64,000 nt of DNA, taken from NCBI RefSeq assembly GCF_000176015.1, contig NZ_ACYY01000001.1, forward strand, positions 62,001 to 126,000, read 5' to 3'. The notes beneath the pieces are model-generated. The model ran no database searches. It was given only the letters and a program-made list of their open reading frames with translations, and was not told the DNA's origin. Position 1 is the first letter of the stretch. Each line of letters opens with the position of its first letter. The DNA is from Rhodobacter ferrooxidans (GTDB lineage: Bacteria; Pseudomonadota; Alphaproteobacteria; Rhodobacterales; Rhodobacteraceae). Of the stretch, positions 8,852 through 18,854 are shown one piece after another. The translations under genes and the position numbers were made by a program.

Positions 8852-10015
8852 ATGCCGAAACTGCTCGGTCGCCTGCTGCGACTGGTTCTGCTGCTGGCCG
8901 TGGTGACGGCCGGCGTTGCCTTCTGGAAACGCGAAGAGGTCACCCGGCTTTACGCGGTAATGACGCTGTTCGAACCCGACCGCATCGTGCAGAACTTCAG
9001 CCACATGGACGCGGCCTTCCTGTCGGTGCCGCTGTACATTGGCACCACAGCGCCTTTGCCGCTGCCCCCCGGCCCGGCCGCGACGCTGCCCGCCGAAACC
9101 GACGCCTGGGTGGCAGACCGGGCGATCACCGCGCTGGTGGTGCTGAAAGGCGGCCAGTTAGTGCATGAAAGCTATTACCTCGGCACCGGGCCGCTGGACC
9201 GGCGCATCTCGTGGTCGGTGGCGAAAAGCTTTCTGTCGGCGCTGCTGGGGATCGAACTGGCCGAGGGCAAGATTGCCAGCCTCGACGATCCGGTGACGAA
9301 ATACGCGCCGCAACTGGTCGGCTCGGCCTACGAAGGCGCCAGCATCCGCAACGTGCTGAACATGGCCTCGGGGGTGAAGTTTGACGAGGATTACCTGGCG
9401 TTCTTCAGCGATATCAACAAGATGGGCAGGGTCATCGGCTTGGGCGGCTCGCTGGACGACTTTGCCGCCGGTCTAAGCGAACGCAGCGCACCACCCGGCA
9501 CGGCCTGGCAATATGTCTCGATCGACACGCATGTGCTGGGCATGGTGATCCGCGGTGCAACCGGGCGCGAGATCCCCGACCTCATGTCGGAAAAGCTGCT
9601 GGTGCCGCTGGGGCTGGAGGTGGCACCCTATTACGTCACCGACGGGCTAAGGCAGGCTTTCGTGCTGGGCGGGCTGAACCTGATCACCCGCGATTACGCC
9701 CGTTTCGGCCTGCTGTTCGCCAATGGAGGCGCAGCAAACGGCCAGCAGATCGTGCCCGCCGACTGGGTGGAGGCTTCGACCAAGGCCACGGCCCCGACAG
9801 CCTCCGGTGCCATCGGCTATGGCTTCCAGTGGTGGGTGCCCGAAGGGGCCGCCCCGGGCGAGTTCATGGCGCGCGGCGTCTATGGCCAGTATATATACGT
9901 CAACCGTGGCCTGGGCGTGGTGATTGCGGTCAATGCCGCCGACCGCGGCTTTACCGCCCCCGGTGTTGCCGAAGCCAACGTCGCGATGTTTCGTGCAATC
10001 GCCAACAGCCTGTAG
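8852..10015 (+). CDS. Serine hydrolase, beta-lactamase/class C penicillin-binding fold
   Basis: Likely periplasmic or membrane-tethered serine hydrolase of 387 residues. An N-terminal hydrophobic helix (about residues 7-24) acts as anchor or signal. The active-site SxxK is SVAK (Ser122, Lys125), followed by a YxS-type second motif in AWQYVSIDTHVLG near residue 220. The rest follows the EstB/AmpH-type class C fold, with LLGIELAEGKIASLDDPV and a C-terminal GVYGQYIYV strand. ATG 8852 has GAGG eight bases upstream; an earlier GTG at 8816 overlaps the previous gene and lacks this. The substrate (beta-lactam, ester or peptide) cannot be told. Confidence 0.8.
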   Translation: MPKLLGRLLRLVLLLAVVTAGVAFWKREEVTRLYAVMTLFEPDRIVQNFSHMDAAFLSVPLYIGTTAPLPLPPGPAATLPAETDAWVADRAITALVVLKGGQLVHESYYLGTGPLDRRISWSVAKSFLSALLGIELAEGKIASLDDPVTKYAPQLVGSAYEGASIRNVLNMASGVKFDEDYLAFFSDINKMGRVIGLGGSLDDFAAGLSERSAPPGTAWQYVSIDTHVLGMVIRGATGREIPDLMSEKLLVPLGLEVAPYYVTDGLRQAFVLGGLNLITRDYARFGLLFANGGAANGQQIVPADWVEASTKATAPTASGAIGYGFQWWVPEGAAPGEFMARGVYGQYIYVNRGLGVVIAVNAADRGFTAPGVAEANVAMFRAIANSL

Positions 10016-10024
10016 GAGAACCCC

Positions 10025-10393
10025 ATGCAAGACCCCTCGGTGAACGTGCTTGGCGGCGTGTTGCAGCCCTGCTCGACCACACCGCTGACCGGATTTTTCC
10101 GCAACGGCTGCTGCGATACCGGCCCGTCGGACCGTGGGCAGCACACGGTCTGCGCGGTGATGACGGCGGAATTTCTGGCGCTGTCGAAATACCTTGGCAA
10201 CGACCTGTCCACGCCGCACCCCGAATACGGCTTTGCCGGGCTGAAACCCGGCGACCGCTGGTGCCTGTGCGCGGGGCGGTTTCTGCAAGCGCATGACGAG
10301 GGGGCGGCGCCGCAGGTCAACCTTACCGCCACCCATGCCCGCACGCTGGACGTGGTGCCGCTGGAGGTGCTGCGGCTTTACGCGACCGACTGA
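10025..10393 (+). CDS. DUF2237 family protein
   Basis: A 122-residue cytoplasmic protein of unknown function. The family pattern is complete: NVLGGVLQPCS, PLTGFFRNGCC, HTVCAVMTAEFL, GNDLSTPHPEYGFAGLKPGD and RWCLCAGRF. Cysteines 16, 29, 30, 43, 80 and 82 are conserved and may bind metal. It starts 10 bases after the serine hydrolase stop with GGAGAA before ATG 10025, so the two probably share a transcript. Confidence 0.88.
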   Translation: MQDPSVNVLGGVLQPCSTTPLTGFFRNGCCDTGPSDRGQHTVCAVMTAEFLALSKYLGNDLSTPHPEYGFAGLKPGDRWCLCAGRFLQAHDEGAAPQVNLTATHARTLDVVPLEVLRLYATD

Positions 10394-10472
10394 CCGCCCG
10401 CTCATCAGCCCTGACAGGCTTCTTCGCTGGCAGAAAGCGATGAAAGGCCGTCAGGGCTTGAAGAGCGCCCGC

Positions 10473-11705
<1,233 letters not shown>

Positions 11706-11806
11706 GCTGGTCATCCCCTGAATGCGTTGCGCCCGTGTCTATCGCAAGGCCGGGGCGAAGAAAACCACATCGCGCAACCGGCCGACCTCGTGCATCATCT
11801 GTTCTC

Positions 11807-11863
11807 AAATATCCCCGCCGGAGGCTCCTGCGGATGGGCCGGGTGCCTCCGGCGGGGATATTT
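11807..11863. repeat. Family A inverted repeat, full copy 2
   Basis: Arms AAATATCCCCGCCGGAGGC (11807-11825) and GCCTCCGGCGGGGATATTT (11845-11863) are identical in sequence and spacing to copy 1, with a different 19-nt loop. The minus-strand outer flank reads GAGAACAGATGATG, the same tail seen at other copies. It sits in the 182-base gap between trpF and trpB. Confidence 0.9.
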
Positions 11864-11887
11864 TTCCAGAGAAGAATTGAAAAGGCG

Positions 11888-12529
11888 TCAGACCCGGGCG
11901 GTGCGCACGAAGGCTGCCATGCGGGCATGGTCCTTGATGCCTGGCGCACTTTCCACGCCCGAGGACACATCGACCTGCCGCGCATTGGTCAGCCTTATCG
12001 CCTCGGCGACGTTTTCCGGAGTCAGGCCACCCGCCAGCATCCAGGGCCGCAGCCAGCGGCGTTGGGCGACCAGCCGCCAGTCGAAGGCCAGACCATTGCC
12101 GCCGGGCAGGGCGGCGTCTTTGGGCGGTTTGGCGTCGATCAGCAACTGGTCGGCCACCAGCGAATAGTCGAAGGTCGCCGCAAGGTCGCCCTCATCGGCC
12201 ACGCCCACCGCCTTCATCACCGGCAGGCCATAGCGGGCGCGCACTTCGGCCACGCGGTCGGGCGATTCGTGCCCGTGCAGTTGCAGCATGTCCAGCGGCA
12301 TCGCCTCGGTGATGGCGTCCAGCGTCGCGTCATCGGCATCGACGGTCAGCGCCACCTTGGCCAGCCCGACCGGGGCCGCCAGTGCCAGCAGACGCGCCTG
12401 CGGCAGTTCAAGGTTGCGCGGTGACTTGGCGAAGAACACGAGGCCGATATAGGCCACCCCTGCCGAAGCGGCAGCCGCCACATCGGCTTCGGTCCGCAGA
12501 CCGCAGATTTTCACGCGGATTTCGGCCAA
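11888..12529 (-). CDS. trpF: Phosphoribosylanthranilate isomerase
   Basis: Amadori rearrangement step of tryptophan biosynthesis. The 213-residue TIM barrel starts [12 protein letters not shown], with catalytic Cys9, and carries the general acid Asp132 in LLIDAKPP. Phosphate-binding loops are GGLTPENV and DVSSGVE near the C-terminus. The start lies one base from the stop of the lapA-like gene upstream, so they are probably cotranscribed. TrpB lies downstream after the repeat. Confidence 0.96.
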   Translation of the reverse strand: MAEIRVKICGLRTEADVAAAASAGVAYIGLVFFAKSPRNLELPQARLLALAAPVGLAKVALTVDADDATLDAITEAMPLDMLQLHGHESPDRVAEVRARYGLPVMKAVGVADEGDLAATFDYSLVADQLLIDAKPPKDAALPGGNGLAFDWRLVAQRRWLRPWMLAGGLTPENVAEAIRLTNARQVDVSSGVESAPGIKDHARMAAFVRTARV

Positions 12530-12530
12530 G

Positions 12531-12899
12531 TCAGCTGGCCTTGCGCTGGCCCGACAGCAGCGTCAACACCTCGTCCTGCACGGCGGGCTTGGCGGTGCCG
12601 CCCCGCACCTGCGACAATTCACGCTCCAGCCGGGCGGCCTCGCGGGTCTTGGCATTGGCGCGCGAGCGGAACTTGTGCTCGCGGAACCATTCCAGCACAA
12701 AACCGATCAAGAGGCCCACCACCATACCGGCAAAGATCACCAGATACAGCGGAAGTTCCAGCGACCAGTTGCGGCCCAGCACATCAGCGATATCGGGCGG
12801 CAGCGCCGTTACCGGCACCGGCCCGCGATTGGCCATGGCCACCGTCACCAGAACGATCGCCACCACGGCGAGAAACGCATAGCGCAACAATCTCATCAT
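12531..12899 (-). CDS. LapA family (DUF1049) inner-membrane protein
   Basis: Small membrane protein of 122 residues with two transmembrane helices (about 6-24 and 48-68) and a basic, coiled-coil-like cytoplasmic tail ([15 protein letters not shown]). In E. coli LapA helps control lipopolysaccharide assembly with LapB; no LapB is adjacent here. The N-P-V pattern after the first helix ([12 protein letters not shown]) is typical. It is tightly placed between ihfB and trpF, an arrangement common in Rhodobacter relatives. ATG 12899 has GGAA upstream. Confidence 0.85.
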   Translation of the reverse strand: MMRLLRYAFLAVVAIVLVTVAMANRGPVPVTALPPDIADVLGRNWSLELPLYLVIFAGMVVGLLIGFVLEWFREHKFRSRANAKTREAARLERELSQVRGGTAKPAVQDEVLTLLSGQRKAS

Positions 12900-12936
12900 C
12901 GGTTCCGCATCGCCCCCGTTGGGCCGCTGGCACCCG

Positions 12937-13218
12937 TCACTTGCTGTTCAGACGGTCCCGCAGCAGTTTGCCGGTCTTGAAGAACGGCACTTTCTTGTCC
13001 TCAACCTCGACCGCCTCGCCGGTCCGCGGGTTGCGCCCCACTCTGGCATCGCGGGCCTTGACCGAGAATGCGCCGAAACCGCGCAGTTCGACCCGGTCAC
13101 CCTTGGCCAACGCCTCGATGATCTCTTCGAACACCGTATTCACGATGCGCTCGACATGGCGTTGCGTCAGATGCGGGTTCTCGTCCGCGATTTTCTGGAT
13201 CAGTTCCGAACGGATCAT
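12937..13218 (-). CDS. ihfB: Integration host factor beta subunit
   Basis: DNA-bending nucleoid protein that pairs with IHF alpha. The 93-residue product starts [18 protein letters not shown] and carries the conserved arm [12 protein letters not shown] and the GFGAFSV strand. The long upstream extension of the frame is not used: ATG 13218 has GGGGGGA about 9 bases upstream and gives the standard length. It lies downstream of rpsA, which is a classic neighbour, and upstream of the lapA-like gene. Confidence 0.96.
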   Translation of the reverse strand: MIRSELIQKIADENPHLTQRHVERIVNTVFEEIIEALAKGDRVELRGFGAFSVKARDARVGRNPRTGEAVEVEDKKVPFFKTGKLLRDRLNSK

Positions 13219-13358
13219 CCGAAGTATCCCCCCTGTGGCGCCTTGCAGCCCGGGCCACGTTTTCCTGTTCACTCGACTATAGGCATAAAATTTCAGCACA
13301 CAAACAGGAAAAGTCATGCCCCAGCGGCCAGTTAGCGCGTAGGGGCGGTGAAATGCAA

Positions 13359-13384
13359 CAGGCCCCGCCTTTCAGCAGGGCCTG
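13359..13384 (-). terminator. Probable rpsA terminator hairpin
   Basis: On the minus strand CAGGCCC (13384-13378) can pair with GGGCCTG (13365-13359), followed by the moderately U-rich TTGCATTT. It lies 36 bases after the rpsA stop and before ihfB. The short 7-bp stem and the interrupted T tract make it a weaker candidate than the metK or rplY terminators. Confidence 0.45.
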
Positions 13385-13419
13385 CGTTCCATTGCCGGGG
13401 CCATTGCCGGGGCGATGGA

Positions 13420-15102
13420 TCAGTTCTTGTCGCCTTTCAGCGCCGCACCAAGGATGTCGCCCAGCGAGGCGCCCGAATCGGACGAACCATACTGTTCGAC
13501 GGCCTCTTTCTCTTCGGCGATCTCTTTCGCCTTGATCGAAAGGCCCAGACGGCGGGTCTTGCTGTCGACGTTGGTGACGCGGGCATCGACCTTGTCACCG
13601 ACCTGGAAACGCTCGGGGCGCTGGTCGGCACGGTCGCGGCTGAGGTCGCTGCGACGGATGAAAGCCTTCATGCCGTTGTAATCGACCTCGATGCCGCCTT
13701 CTTCGATGGCAGTCACGTTGCAGGTGATCACCGAGCCACGCTTCACGCCGTCAACGGCATCCGAGAAGGTATCGTCGCCAAGTGCCTTGACCGACAGCGA
13801 GATCCGCTCTTTTTCCACATCCACTTCCGTGACGGCGGCCTTGACCGTATCGCCCTTGCGGTAGTTCTGGATGGCGTCTTCGCCGCGCTGATCCCACGAC
13901 AGGTCCGACAAATGGACCATGCCGTCGATGTCGTTGTCGAGGCCAATGAACAGACCGAATTCGGTGATGTTCTTGACTTCGCCTTCGATCGACGAGCCGA
14001 CCGGATGGTTCTCGGCAAACACTTCCCACGGGTTGCGCTGGGTCTGCTTGAGGCCGAGGGAAACCCGACGCTTGGCGCTGTCGATTTCCAGAACCATGAC
14101 GTCGACTTCCTGGCTGGTCGAGACGATCTTGCCGGGGTGGACGTTTTTCTTGGTCCATGACATTTCGGAAACGTGCACCAGGCCTTCGACGCCCGGCTCC
14201 AGTTCCACGAACGCGCCGTAGTCGGTGATGTTGGTGACACGGCCCTTGTGCACCGAATGAAGCGGATAGGCGGTTTCAACGGCATCCCACGGATCGGATT
14301 GCAGTTGCTTCATCCCGAGGCTGATGCGGTGGGTGTCCTTGTTGATCTTGATGACCTGAACCTTGACGGTCTCGCCAATCGCCAGGATCTCCGACGGATG
14401 GTTGACGCGGCGCCAGGCCATGTCGGTGACGTGCAGCAAGCCGTCCACGCCGCCCAAGTCAACGAACGCACCGTATTCGGTGATGTTCTTGACCACGCCG
14501 TCGATCGACTGGCCTTCGGTCAGGTTGCCGATGACTTCGGCGCGCTGCTCGGCACGGCTTTCTTCCAGAATGGCGCGGCGCGACACCACGATGTTGCCAC
14601 GGCGACGGTCCATCTTCAAAATCTGGAACGGCTGCTTCATGCCCATCAGCGGGCCCGCATCACGCACCGGACGCACATCGACCTGCGAACCGGGAAGGAA
14701 CGCCACGGCGCCGCCCAGATCGACGGTAAAGCCGCCCTTGACCCGCCCGAAGATCGCGCCATCGACGCGGGTTTCGTCGGCATAGGCTTTTTCCAGCCGG
14801 TCCCAGGCTTCTTCGCGCTTGGCCTTGTCGCGGCTGATCTGCGCTTCGCCGCGCGAGTTTTCCACGCGGTCAAGATACACTTCGACCTCGTCGCCAACGG
14901 CGATCTCGACGTTGCCCGACAGATCGGCAAATTCTTTCAGATCGACGCGGCCTTCCATCTTGTAGCCGACGTCGATGATGGCCTGACCCGCTTCAATCGC
15001 GATGACCCGGCCTTTGACAACAGACCCCTCCTCGGGGGTGTCAATCTCGAAGCTTTCCTTCAACAGGGCTTCGAATTCTTCCATGGAAGCTTTAGCGCAC
15101 AT
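13420..15102 (-). CDS. rpsA: 30S ribosomal protein S1
   Basis: Binds mRNA leaders and docks them on the small subunit. The 560-residue chain starts at ATG 15102 (MCAKASMEEFEALL, with AAGGAT upstream) and holds six S1 repeats. Examples are GSVVKGRVIAIEAGQAIIDV, IDGVVKNITEYGAFVDLGG, KGRVTNITDYGAFVELEPG and IEGEVKNITEFGLFIGL. A much longer in-frame extension to 15417 runs into the upstream orphan gene and is not coding. A sigma70-like promoter lies 125 bases upstream, so rpsA need not depend on the cmk transcript. Confidence 0.97.
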   Translation of the reverse strand: MCAKASMEEFEALLKESFEIDTPEEGSVVKGRVIAIEAGQAIIDVGYKMEGRVDLKEFADLSGNVEIAVGDEVEVYLDRVENSRGEAQISRDKAKREEAWDRLEKAYADETRVDGAIFGRVKGGFTVDLGGAVAFLPGSQVDVRPVRDAGPLMGMKQPFQILKMDRRRGNIVVSRRAILEESRAEQRAEVIGNLTEGQSIDGVVKNITEYGAFVDLGGVDGLLHVTDMAWRRVNHPSEILAIGETVKVQVIKINKDTHRISLGMKQLQSDPWDAVETAYPLHSVHKGRVTNITDYGAFVELEPGVEGLVHVSEMSWTKKNVHPGKIVSTSQEVDVMVLEIDSAKRRVSLGLKQTQRNPWEVFAENHPVGSSIEGEVKNITEFGLFIGLDNDIDGMVHLSDLSWDQRGEDAIQNYRKGDTVKAAVTEVDVEKERISLSVKALGDDTFSDAVDGVKRGSVITCNVTAIEEGGIEVDYNGMKAFIRRSDLSRDRADQRPERFQVGDKVDARVTNVDSKTRRLGLSIKAKEIAEEKEAVEQYGSSDSGASLGDILGAALKGDKN

Positions 15103-15226
15103 GCAGTTTTGATCCTTTTCATACGTTTTCACTGGCCATGCGGTTGGCTCCGCCGGTCTTGTCTGCCCGATGCAGGAAATCATCGCCGGAAAACCGGCCG
15201 TAACGACTCTGCCACAGGATTGGGGG

Positions 15227-15255
15227 CCTATAGCCGCTTGCGGCCTTGCTGGCAA
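15227..15255 (-). promoter_or_regulatory. Sigma70-type promoter of rpsA
   Basis: On the minus strand a -35 TTGCCA (15255-15250) and a -10 TATAGG (15232-15227) are separated by exactly 17 bases. This fits alphaproteobacterial housekeeping promoters. Transcription would start near 15220, leaving a leader of about 118 bases that contains a GCCGG-TTTT-CCGGC hairpin (15184-15200). Confidence 0.65.
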
Positions 15256-15305
15256 GGGAAAGCCCGCGTTTGGGTCAGCCCGCCGCCATCCGCGCCGCCG
15301 ATTCT

Positions 15306-15887
15306 TCAGTATAGCCGAAAAACCGGCCAATGCTCGGATACTCCAGGGACGTAGTCCATCAGGAAATGAGCCGCTCCGATGCCTGCACGCGGCGCGAAAG
15401 GCGCATTTGTCATCCACTGCCGGACCAATTCGCAGGAGAGATAAGTCTCTGCCGAATAAACGACTAGGAAATCGAACGGAACCTTTGCCTTTGCTGCCTT
15501 CTTGTCTAGCAACCGGTCGATATACGCGCGAAACCGCATTTCATCCCATTGGGCGCGCATGAACACAGTGCTATGATGCGATGTGATGCGCCGTCCGTCC
15601 TGCTCAGACCGAAATTTGAGTTCGGCCAAGAGTTCACCATCGACGAGTTCAGTCAGTTCAATGCCAACTTGTCGCCCATTGACCGAAGCAACGCAGTCTG
15701 GTGGGTCCGCAGGATTCGACCTGATTTCAGTAACATCCAATCCGAAAACTGCCGCCGCGGAACGAGCCCATTCTAAGGCCACCGAAAGTTCCAGGTCACG
15801 GCGCTCGAGTATCCCGCGCTGTTGCGCGAAGACGCCCGCATGACCGCGCGAGTTAATGAGATTGACCAGGTCTTCCCAATCGCTCAT
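15306..15887 (-). CDS. Orphan protein with possible PD-(D/E)xK-like fold, inserted between cmk and rpsA
   Basis: A 193-residue soluble protein I do not recognise. The middle carries [19 protein letters not shown] (Asp64, Glu77, Thr79), which resembles the D-x(n)-ExK core of restriction-endonuclease-fold proteins with the lysine replaced. FDFLVVYS and a C-terminal HFLMDYVPG follow. There is no signal peptide or membrane helix. Its base composition is visibly lower in GC than the flanking genes and the codons are more AT-ended, suggesting recent acquisition. The start overlaps the cmk stop in ATGA, so translation is coupled to cmk. cmk and rpsA are usually direct neighbours in this order. Function unknown. 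Confidence 0.75.
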   Translation of the reverse strand: MSDWEDLVNLINSRGHAGVFAQQRGILERRDLELSVALEWARSAAAVFGLDVTEIRSNPADPPDCVASVNGRQVGIELTELVDGELLAELKFRSEQDGRRITSHHSTVFMRAQWDEMRFRAYIDRLLDKKAAKAKVPFDFLVVYSAETYLSCELVRQWMTNAPFAPRAGIGAAHFLMDYVPGVSEHWPVFRLY

Positions 15888-16492
15888 CCCATCCGCGCCG
15901 CAATCAACGCCACCGCCTGCGCCACCGCCTCGTCAATGCTCATGCCCGAGGTGTCCAGCAACAGCGCATCATCCGCTGGCTTCAACGGTGCAGTCGCCCG
16001 CTCGCGGTCGCGCGCGTCGCGTTCCCGCAACTGCGCCAGCACATCCGCCTCGCTGACCGCCTCGTTGCCCGCACTCAGTTCCAGCCAACGCCGGTGCGCC
16101 CGAACCTCATCGCTGGCGGTGACGAAAAGCTTCACCTCGGCGCCCGGGCAGATCACCGTGCCGATATCGCGCCCGTCCAGCACCGCGCCGCCATCGCGCC
16201 GGGCAAACTGCTGCTGAAACCCCACCAGCGCCGCCCGAACCTTCGGCAAGGCCGCGATCTTCGAGGCCGCCTGCCCCACCTTGGCGGTGCGCAACCCCGC
16301 CCGCTCGAAATCCTGCGGCAACAGCGCTTTGGCCGCCGCCACCGGGTCCATGCCGTCCAGCACCTTGCGGGCGGTGGCGCGATACAAGAGCCCCGTATCC
16401 AGATAGGCAAAGCCGAAATGCGCCGCCACCGCCTTGGCGATGGTGCCCTTGCCCGCCGCCGCCGGCCCGTCAATCGCCACCGTGAACTGCAT
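15884..16492 (-). CDS. cmk: Cytidylate kinase
   Basis: Phosphorylates CMP and dCMP. The 202-residue product starts at ATG 16492 ([17 protein letters not shown]); a TTG one codon earlier is less likely. The P-loop GPAAAGKGT spans about residues 9-17, followed by [10 protein letters not shown], the [11 protein letters not shown] substrate loop and the lid-region [21 protein letters not shown] typical of CMP kinases. It is downstream of aroA, with a half family A repeat in the gap, and upstream of the orphan gene, whose start it overlaps. Confidence 0.95.
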   Translation of the reverse strand: MQFTVAIDGPAAAGKGTIAKAVAAHFGFAYLDTGLLYRATARKVLDGMDPVAAAKALLPQDFERAGLRTAKVGQAASKIAALPKVRAALVGFQQQFARRDGGAVLDGRDIGTVICPGAEVKLFVTASDEVRAHRRWLELSAGNEAVSEADVLAQLRERDARDRERATAPLKPADDALLLDTSGMSIDEAVAQAVALIAARMG

Positions 16493-16520
16493 CAATCCGC
16501 CCGCCCATTCATCTGTTCAA

Positions 16521-16542
16521 AAATATCCCCGCCGGAGGCACC
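16521..16542. repeat. Family A half repeat, copy 3
   Basis: Only the AAATATCCCCGCCGGAGGC arm is present (16521-16539), with no complementary arm nearby. On the minus strand it is followed by TTTTTGAACAGATGAATGGG and then, 20 bases later, by the cmk start. It occupies most of the 58-base gap between aroA and cmk. Confidence 0.8.
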
Positions 16543-16550
16543 TGCCCGCG

Positions 16551-17900
16551 TCACGCGCGCACCCGGTCCAGAACCGCCCCAAGCCCGGTCATCAACCCCT
16601 CGAACACCGGAAACGACGTCGCAATCGGCGAGGCATCATCCACCGTCACCGGGGCTTTTGCCGCCATCCCCAGCACCAGAAAACTCATGGCAATCCGGTG
16701 GTCCAGATGCACGGCACAAGTGGCCCCGCCCGGCACGCCACCCGCCCCCATGCCGTGCACGATCAGCGTATCCTCGTCCTCCTCGACCCGCACCCCGCAA
16801 GCCTCCAGCCCTCGCGCCATCGCGTCGATCCGGTCGCTTTCCTTCACCCGCAACTCCTTGACCCCGCGCATCACCGTGCGCCCCTCGGCGAATGCCGCCA
16901 CCACCGCCAGGATCGGGTATTCGTCGATCATGCTCGGCGCCCGTTCGGGCGGCACCTCAATGCCCCGCAACGGGCCGAACCGCACCCGCAAATCCGCCAC
17001 CGGCTCGCCCCCCTCGCTGCGCGGGTTCTGGAACGCGATATCGGCGCCCATTTCCACCAATGTCAGAAAAAGCCCATTCCGGGTCAGGTTCTGACTGACT
17101 CCCGGCACGAAAATGTCCGATCCCTCCACCACCAGCGCCGCGCAAACCGGAAACGCAGCCGAAGAAGGATCGCGCGGAACCGCCACCACCTGCGGGCGCA
17201 ACTCCGGCTGGCCGGTCAGAGTGATCACCCGGCCCTCGGCACTGTCTTCAACGAAAAGCTCGGCGCCAAAGCCCAGCAGCATCCGCTCGCTATGGTCCCG
17301 CGTCGGCTCGCGCTCGATCACCACGGTCTGCCCCGGCGCGTTCAGCCCCGCCAGCAGCACCGCCGATTTCACCTGCGCCGAGGGCACCGGCGTCGTATAG
17401 CGCACCGGCACAGGCTGCGCTGCACCCACCACGGTCATCGGCAACCGCCCGCCCTTGCGGCCATAGCTGCGCGCGCCGAACAGCGCCAAAGGTTCCGTCA
17501 CCCGCCCCATCGGCCGCTTGCGCAGACTGGCATCGCCGGTAAAGGTCGCGGTCATGGCATGGGTCGCCATGCAGCCCATGATCAGCCGCACCCCGGTGCC
17601 CGAGTTGCCACAGTCGATCACATCCGCCGGTTCGGCAAACCCGCCAACGCCGACCCCGTGCACCGACCAACTGCCAGCCCCATGCTGCACCACCTGCGCC
17701 CCAAACGCCCGCATCGCCCGGGCGGTATCCAGCACGTCCTGCCCTTCCAGCAGACCGGAAATTCGGGTTTCCCCCACCGCCATCGCGCCAAAGATCAGCG
17801 CCCGGTGGCTGATCGACTTGTCGCCCGGCACCTCGGCCACGCCACGCAGCGGGCCGGATTTCCGGGCGGTCATCGGTTGCGCATCACCAGCAGCAGACAT
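16551..17900 (-). CDS. aroA: 3-phosphoshikimate 1-carboxyvinyltransferase (EPSP synthase), class II-like
   Basis: Transfers enolpyruvyl from PEP to shikimate-3-phosphate in the aromatic pathway. The 449-residue protein starts at ATG 17900 after GAGGGAA. Conserved blocks are [59 protein letters not shown] and [13 protein letters not shown]. Overall sequence resembles the Agrobacterium CP4-type class II enzymes, but the PEP loop reads GNSGTG rather than the GNAATG of CP4. It is between trmB and cmk on the same strand. Confidence 0.96.
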   Translation of the reverse strand: MSAAGDAQPMTARKSGPLRGVAEVPGDKSISHRALIFGAMAVGETRISGLLEGQDVLDTARAMRAFGAQVVQHGAGSWSVHGVGVGGFAEPADVIDCGNSGTGVRLIMGCMATHAMTATFTGDASLRKRPMGRVTEPLALFGARSYGRKGGRLPMTVVGAAQPVPVRYTTPVPSAQVKSAVLLAGLNAPGQTVVIEREPTRDHSERMLLGFGAELFVEDSAEGRVITLTGQPELRPQVVAVPRDPSSAAFPVCAALVVEGSDIFVPGVSQNLTRNGLFLTLVEMGADIAFQNPRSEGGEPVADLRVRFGPLRGIEVPPERAPSMIDEYPILAVVAAFAEGRTVMRGVKELRVKESDRIDAMARGLEACGVRVEEDEDTLIVHGMGAGGVPGGATCAVHLDHRIAMSFLVLGMAAKAPVTVDDASPIATSFPVFEGLMTGLGAVLDRVRA

Positions 17901-17963
17901 GCAATTCCCTCGCGTCAAACTCGGGTCCGGTCTATCCAAAGCCCCCGCCCCGGTCCAGCCCGT

Positions 17964-18671
17964 TCACTGCCGCCGGAACGTCGCGTATTGCGGCACCCGG
18001 CCCTCGCGCAGCGCCTTCTGCTCGTAACGGGTGGAAATCCAGTCACCCCAAGGCACGCCGCCCAGATCGACCAGATCGAATCCCGCCAAAGGCACCTCCT
18101 CCAGCGCCTGCCGCATGTAGTCAGCGATATCCGTCGCCACCCGGAACTCCGCCCCCGGCACGAGCACCCGCGCCAGCGGCAGCAGATGATCCTGCGTCAC
18201 GAACCGCCGCCGGTGATGCCGCTTCTTCGGCCAGGGGTCGGGGTAATTCAGAAACGCCCGCGCCACTGAAGCCTCGGGCAGCACATCGAACAAATCCCGC
18301 ACATCGCCCGGATGCACCAGCAAGTTCCCCACCCCCGCCGCCCGGATCTTGCCCAGCAGCATCGCCACGCCGTTGATGTAAGGCTCGCAACCGATGATGC
18401 CGATGTCCGGGTAACTCTGCGCCATATGCACCAGATGCTCGCCGCCGCCAAAGCCGATCTCCAGCCAGACCGGACAATCCCGCCCGAACATCGCCACCGG
18501 GTCCAGCACCTGCCGCCCGGGGTTTTCCGCCACCGAAATCCCCCAGGGCCGAACCGATTCCAGATCGTGGCTCAGATAGCCCTTCTGGCTGGAGCGCAGC
18601 GTATGGCCAAACCGCCGCCCGTAAAAATTGCGGCGCGGCACCCCTGCTTCGCCCGGACCCTCATCGCTCAT
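17964..18671 (-). CDS. trmB: tRNA (guanine-N7-)-methyltransferase
   Basis: Methylates G46 of tRNA using SAM. The 235-residue product starts MSDEGPGEAGVPRRNFYGRR at ATG 18671, after GGGGGATG. The SAM-binding loop is LEIGFGGGEHL, and the DPWPKKRHHRRR signature of the TrmB family follows. It is downstream of metK, the SAM-producing enzyme, but a strong metK terminator and a second hairpin lie between them, so independent transcription is likely. Confidence 0.95.
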   Translation of the reverse strand: MSDEGPGEAGVPRRNFYGRRFGHTLRSSQKGYLSHDLESVRPWGISVAENPGRQVLDPVAMFGRDCPVWLEIGFGGGEHLVHMAQSYPDIGIIGCEPYINGVAMLLGKIRAAGVGNLLVHPGDVRDLFDVLPEASVARAFLNYPDPWPKKRHHRRRFVTQDHLLPLARVLVPGAEFRVATDIADYMRQALEEVPLAGFDLVDLGGVPWGDWISTRYEQKALREGRVPQYATFRRQ

Positions 18672-18754
18672 CGCATCCCCCAAACCGGCACCGGCTGCAC
18701 CTATGCCCCGCCAACACACCCGTCAAGCCACCCGCCGAAATCCGGGTGCCAAAG

Positions 18755-18787
18755 CCGTTCTGGCGGGCTCGATGCCCGCCGGAACGG
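18755..18787. terminator. Second hairpin between metK and trmB
   Basis: CCGTTCTGGCGGGC (18755-18768) pairs with GCCCGCCGGAACGG (18774-18787) as a 14-bp stem with one G-U pair and a 5-base loop. It lies 13 bases beyond the metK terminator in the minus direction and 84 bases before the trmB start. The flanking U tract is poor (CTTTGG), so it may be a back-up terminator or a leader structure. Confidence 0.5.
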
Positions 18788-18799
18788 CCCCCCCGCCAA

Positions 18800-18831
18800 A
18801 CAAAAGGCCCCGGCAGTTCCCCGCCGGAGCC
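18800..18831 (-). terminator. Intrinsic terminator of metK
   Basis: On the minus strand GGCTCCGGC (18831-18823) and GCCGGGGCC (18814-18806) form a 9-bp stem with one G-U pair, followed by TTTTGTTT. It begins 24 bases after the metK stop codon. Stem, loop and U tract fit a classic Rho-independent terminator. Confidence 0.85.
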
Positions 18832-18854
18832 TATCCTTGCGGTGCTGCCCTGCG

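Noticed and set aside
10394-10472. Terminator between the DUF2237 gene and trpB
   Set aside because: No stable hairpin with a T tract was found in this gap.
15103-15417. Extension of the rpsA frame upstream of ATG 15102
   Set aside because: It overlaps the end of the orphan gene and the rpsA promoter; S1 homologues start at the chosen ATG.
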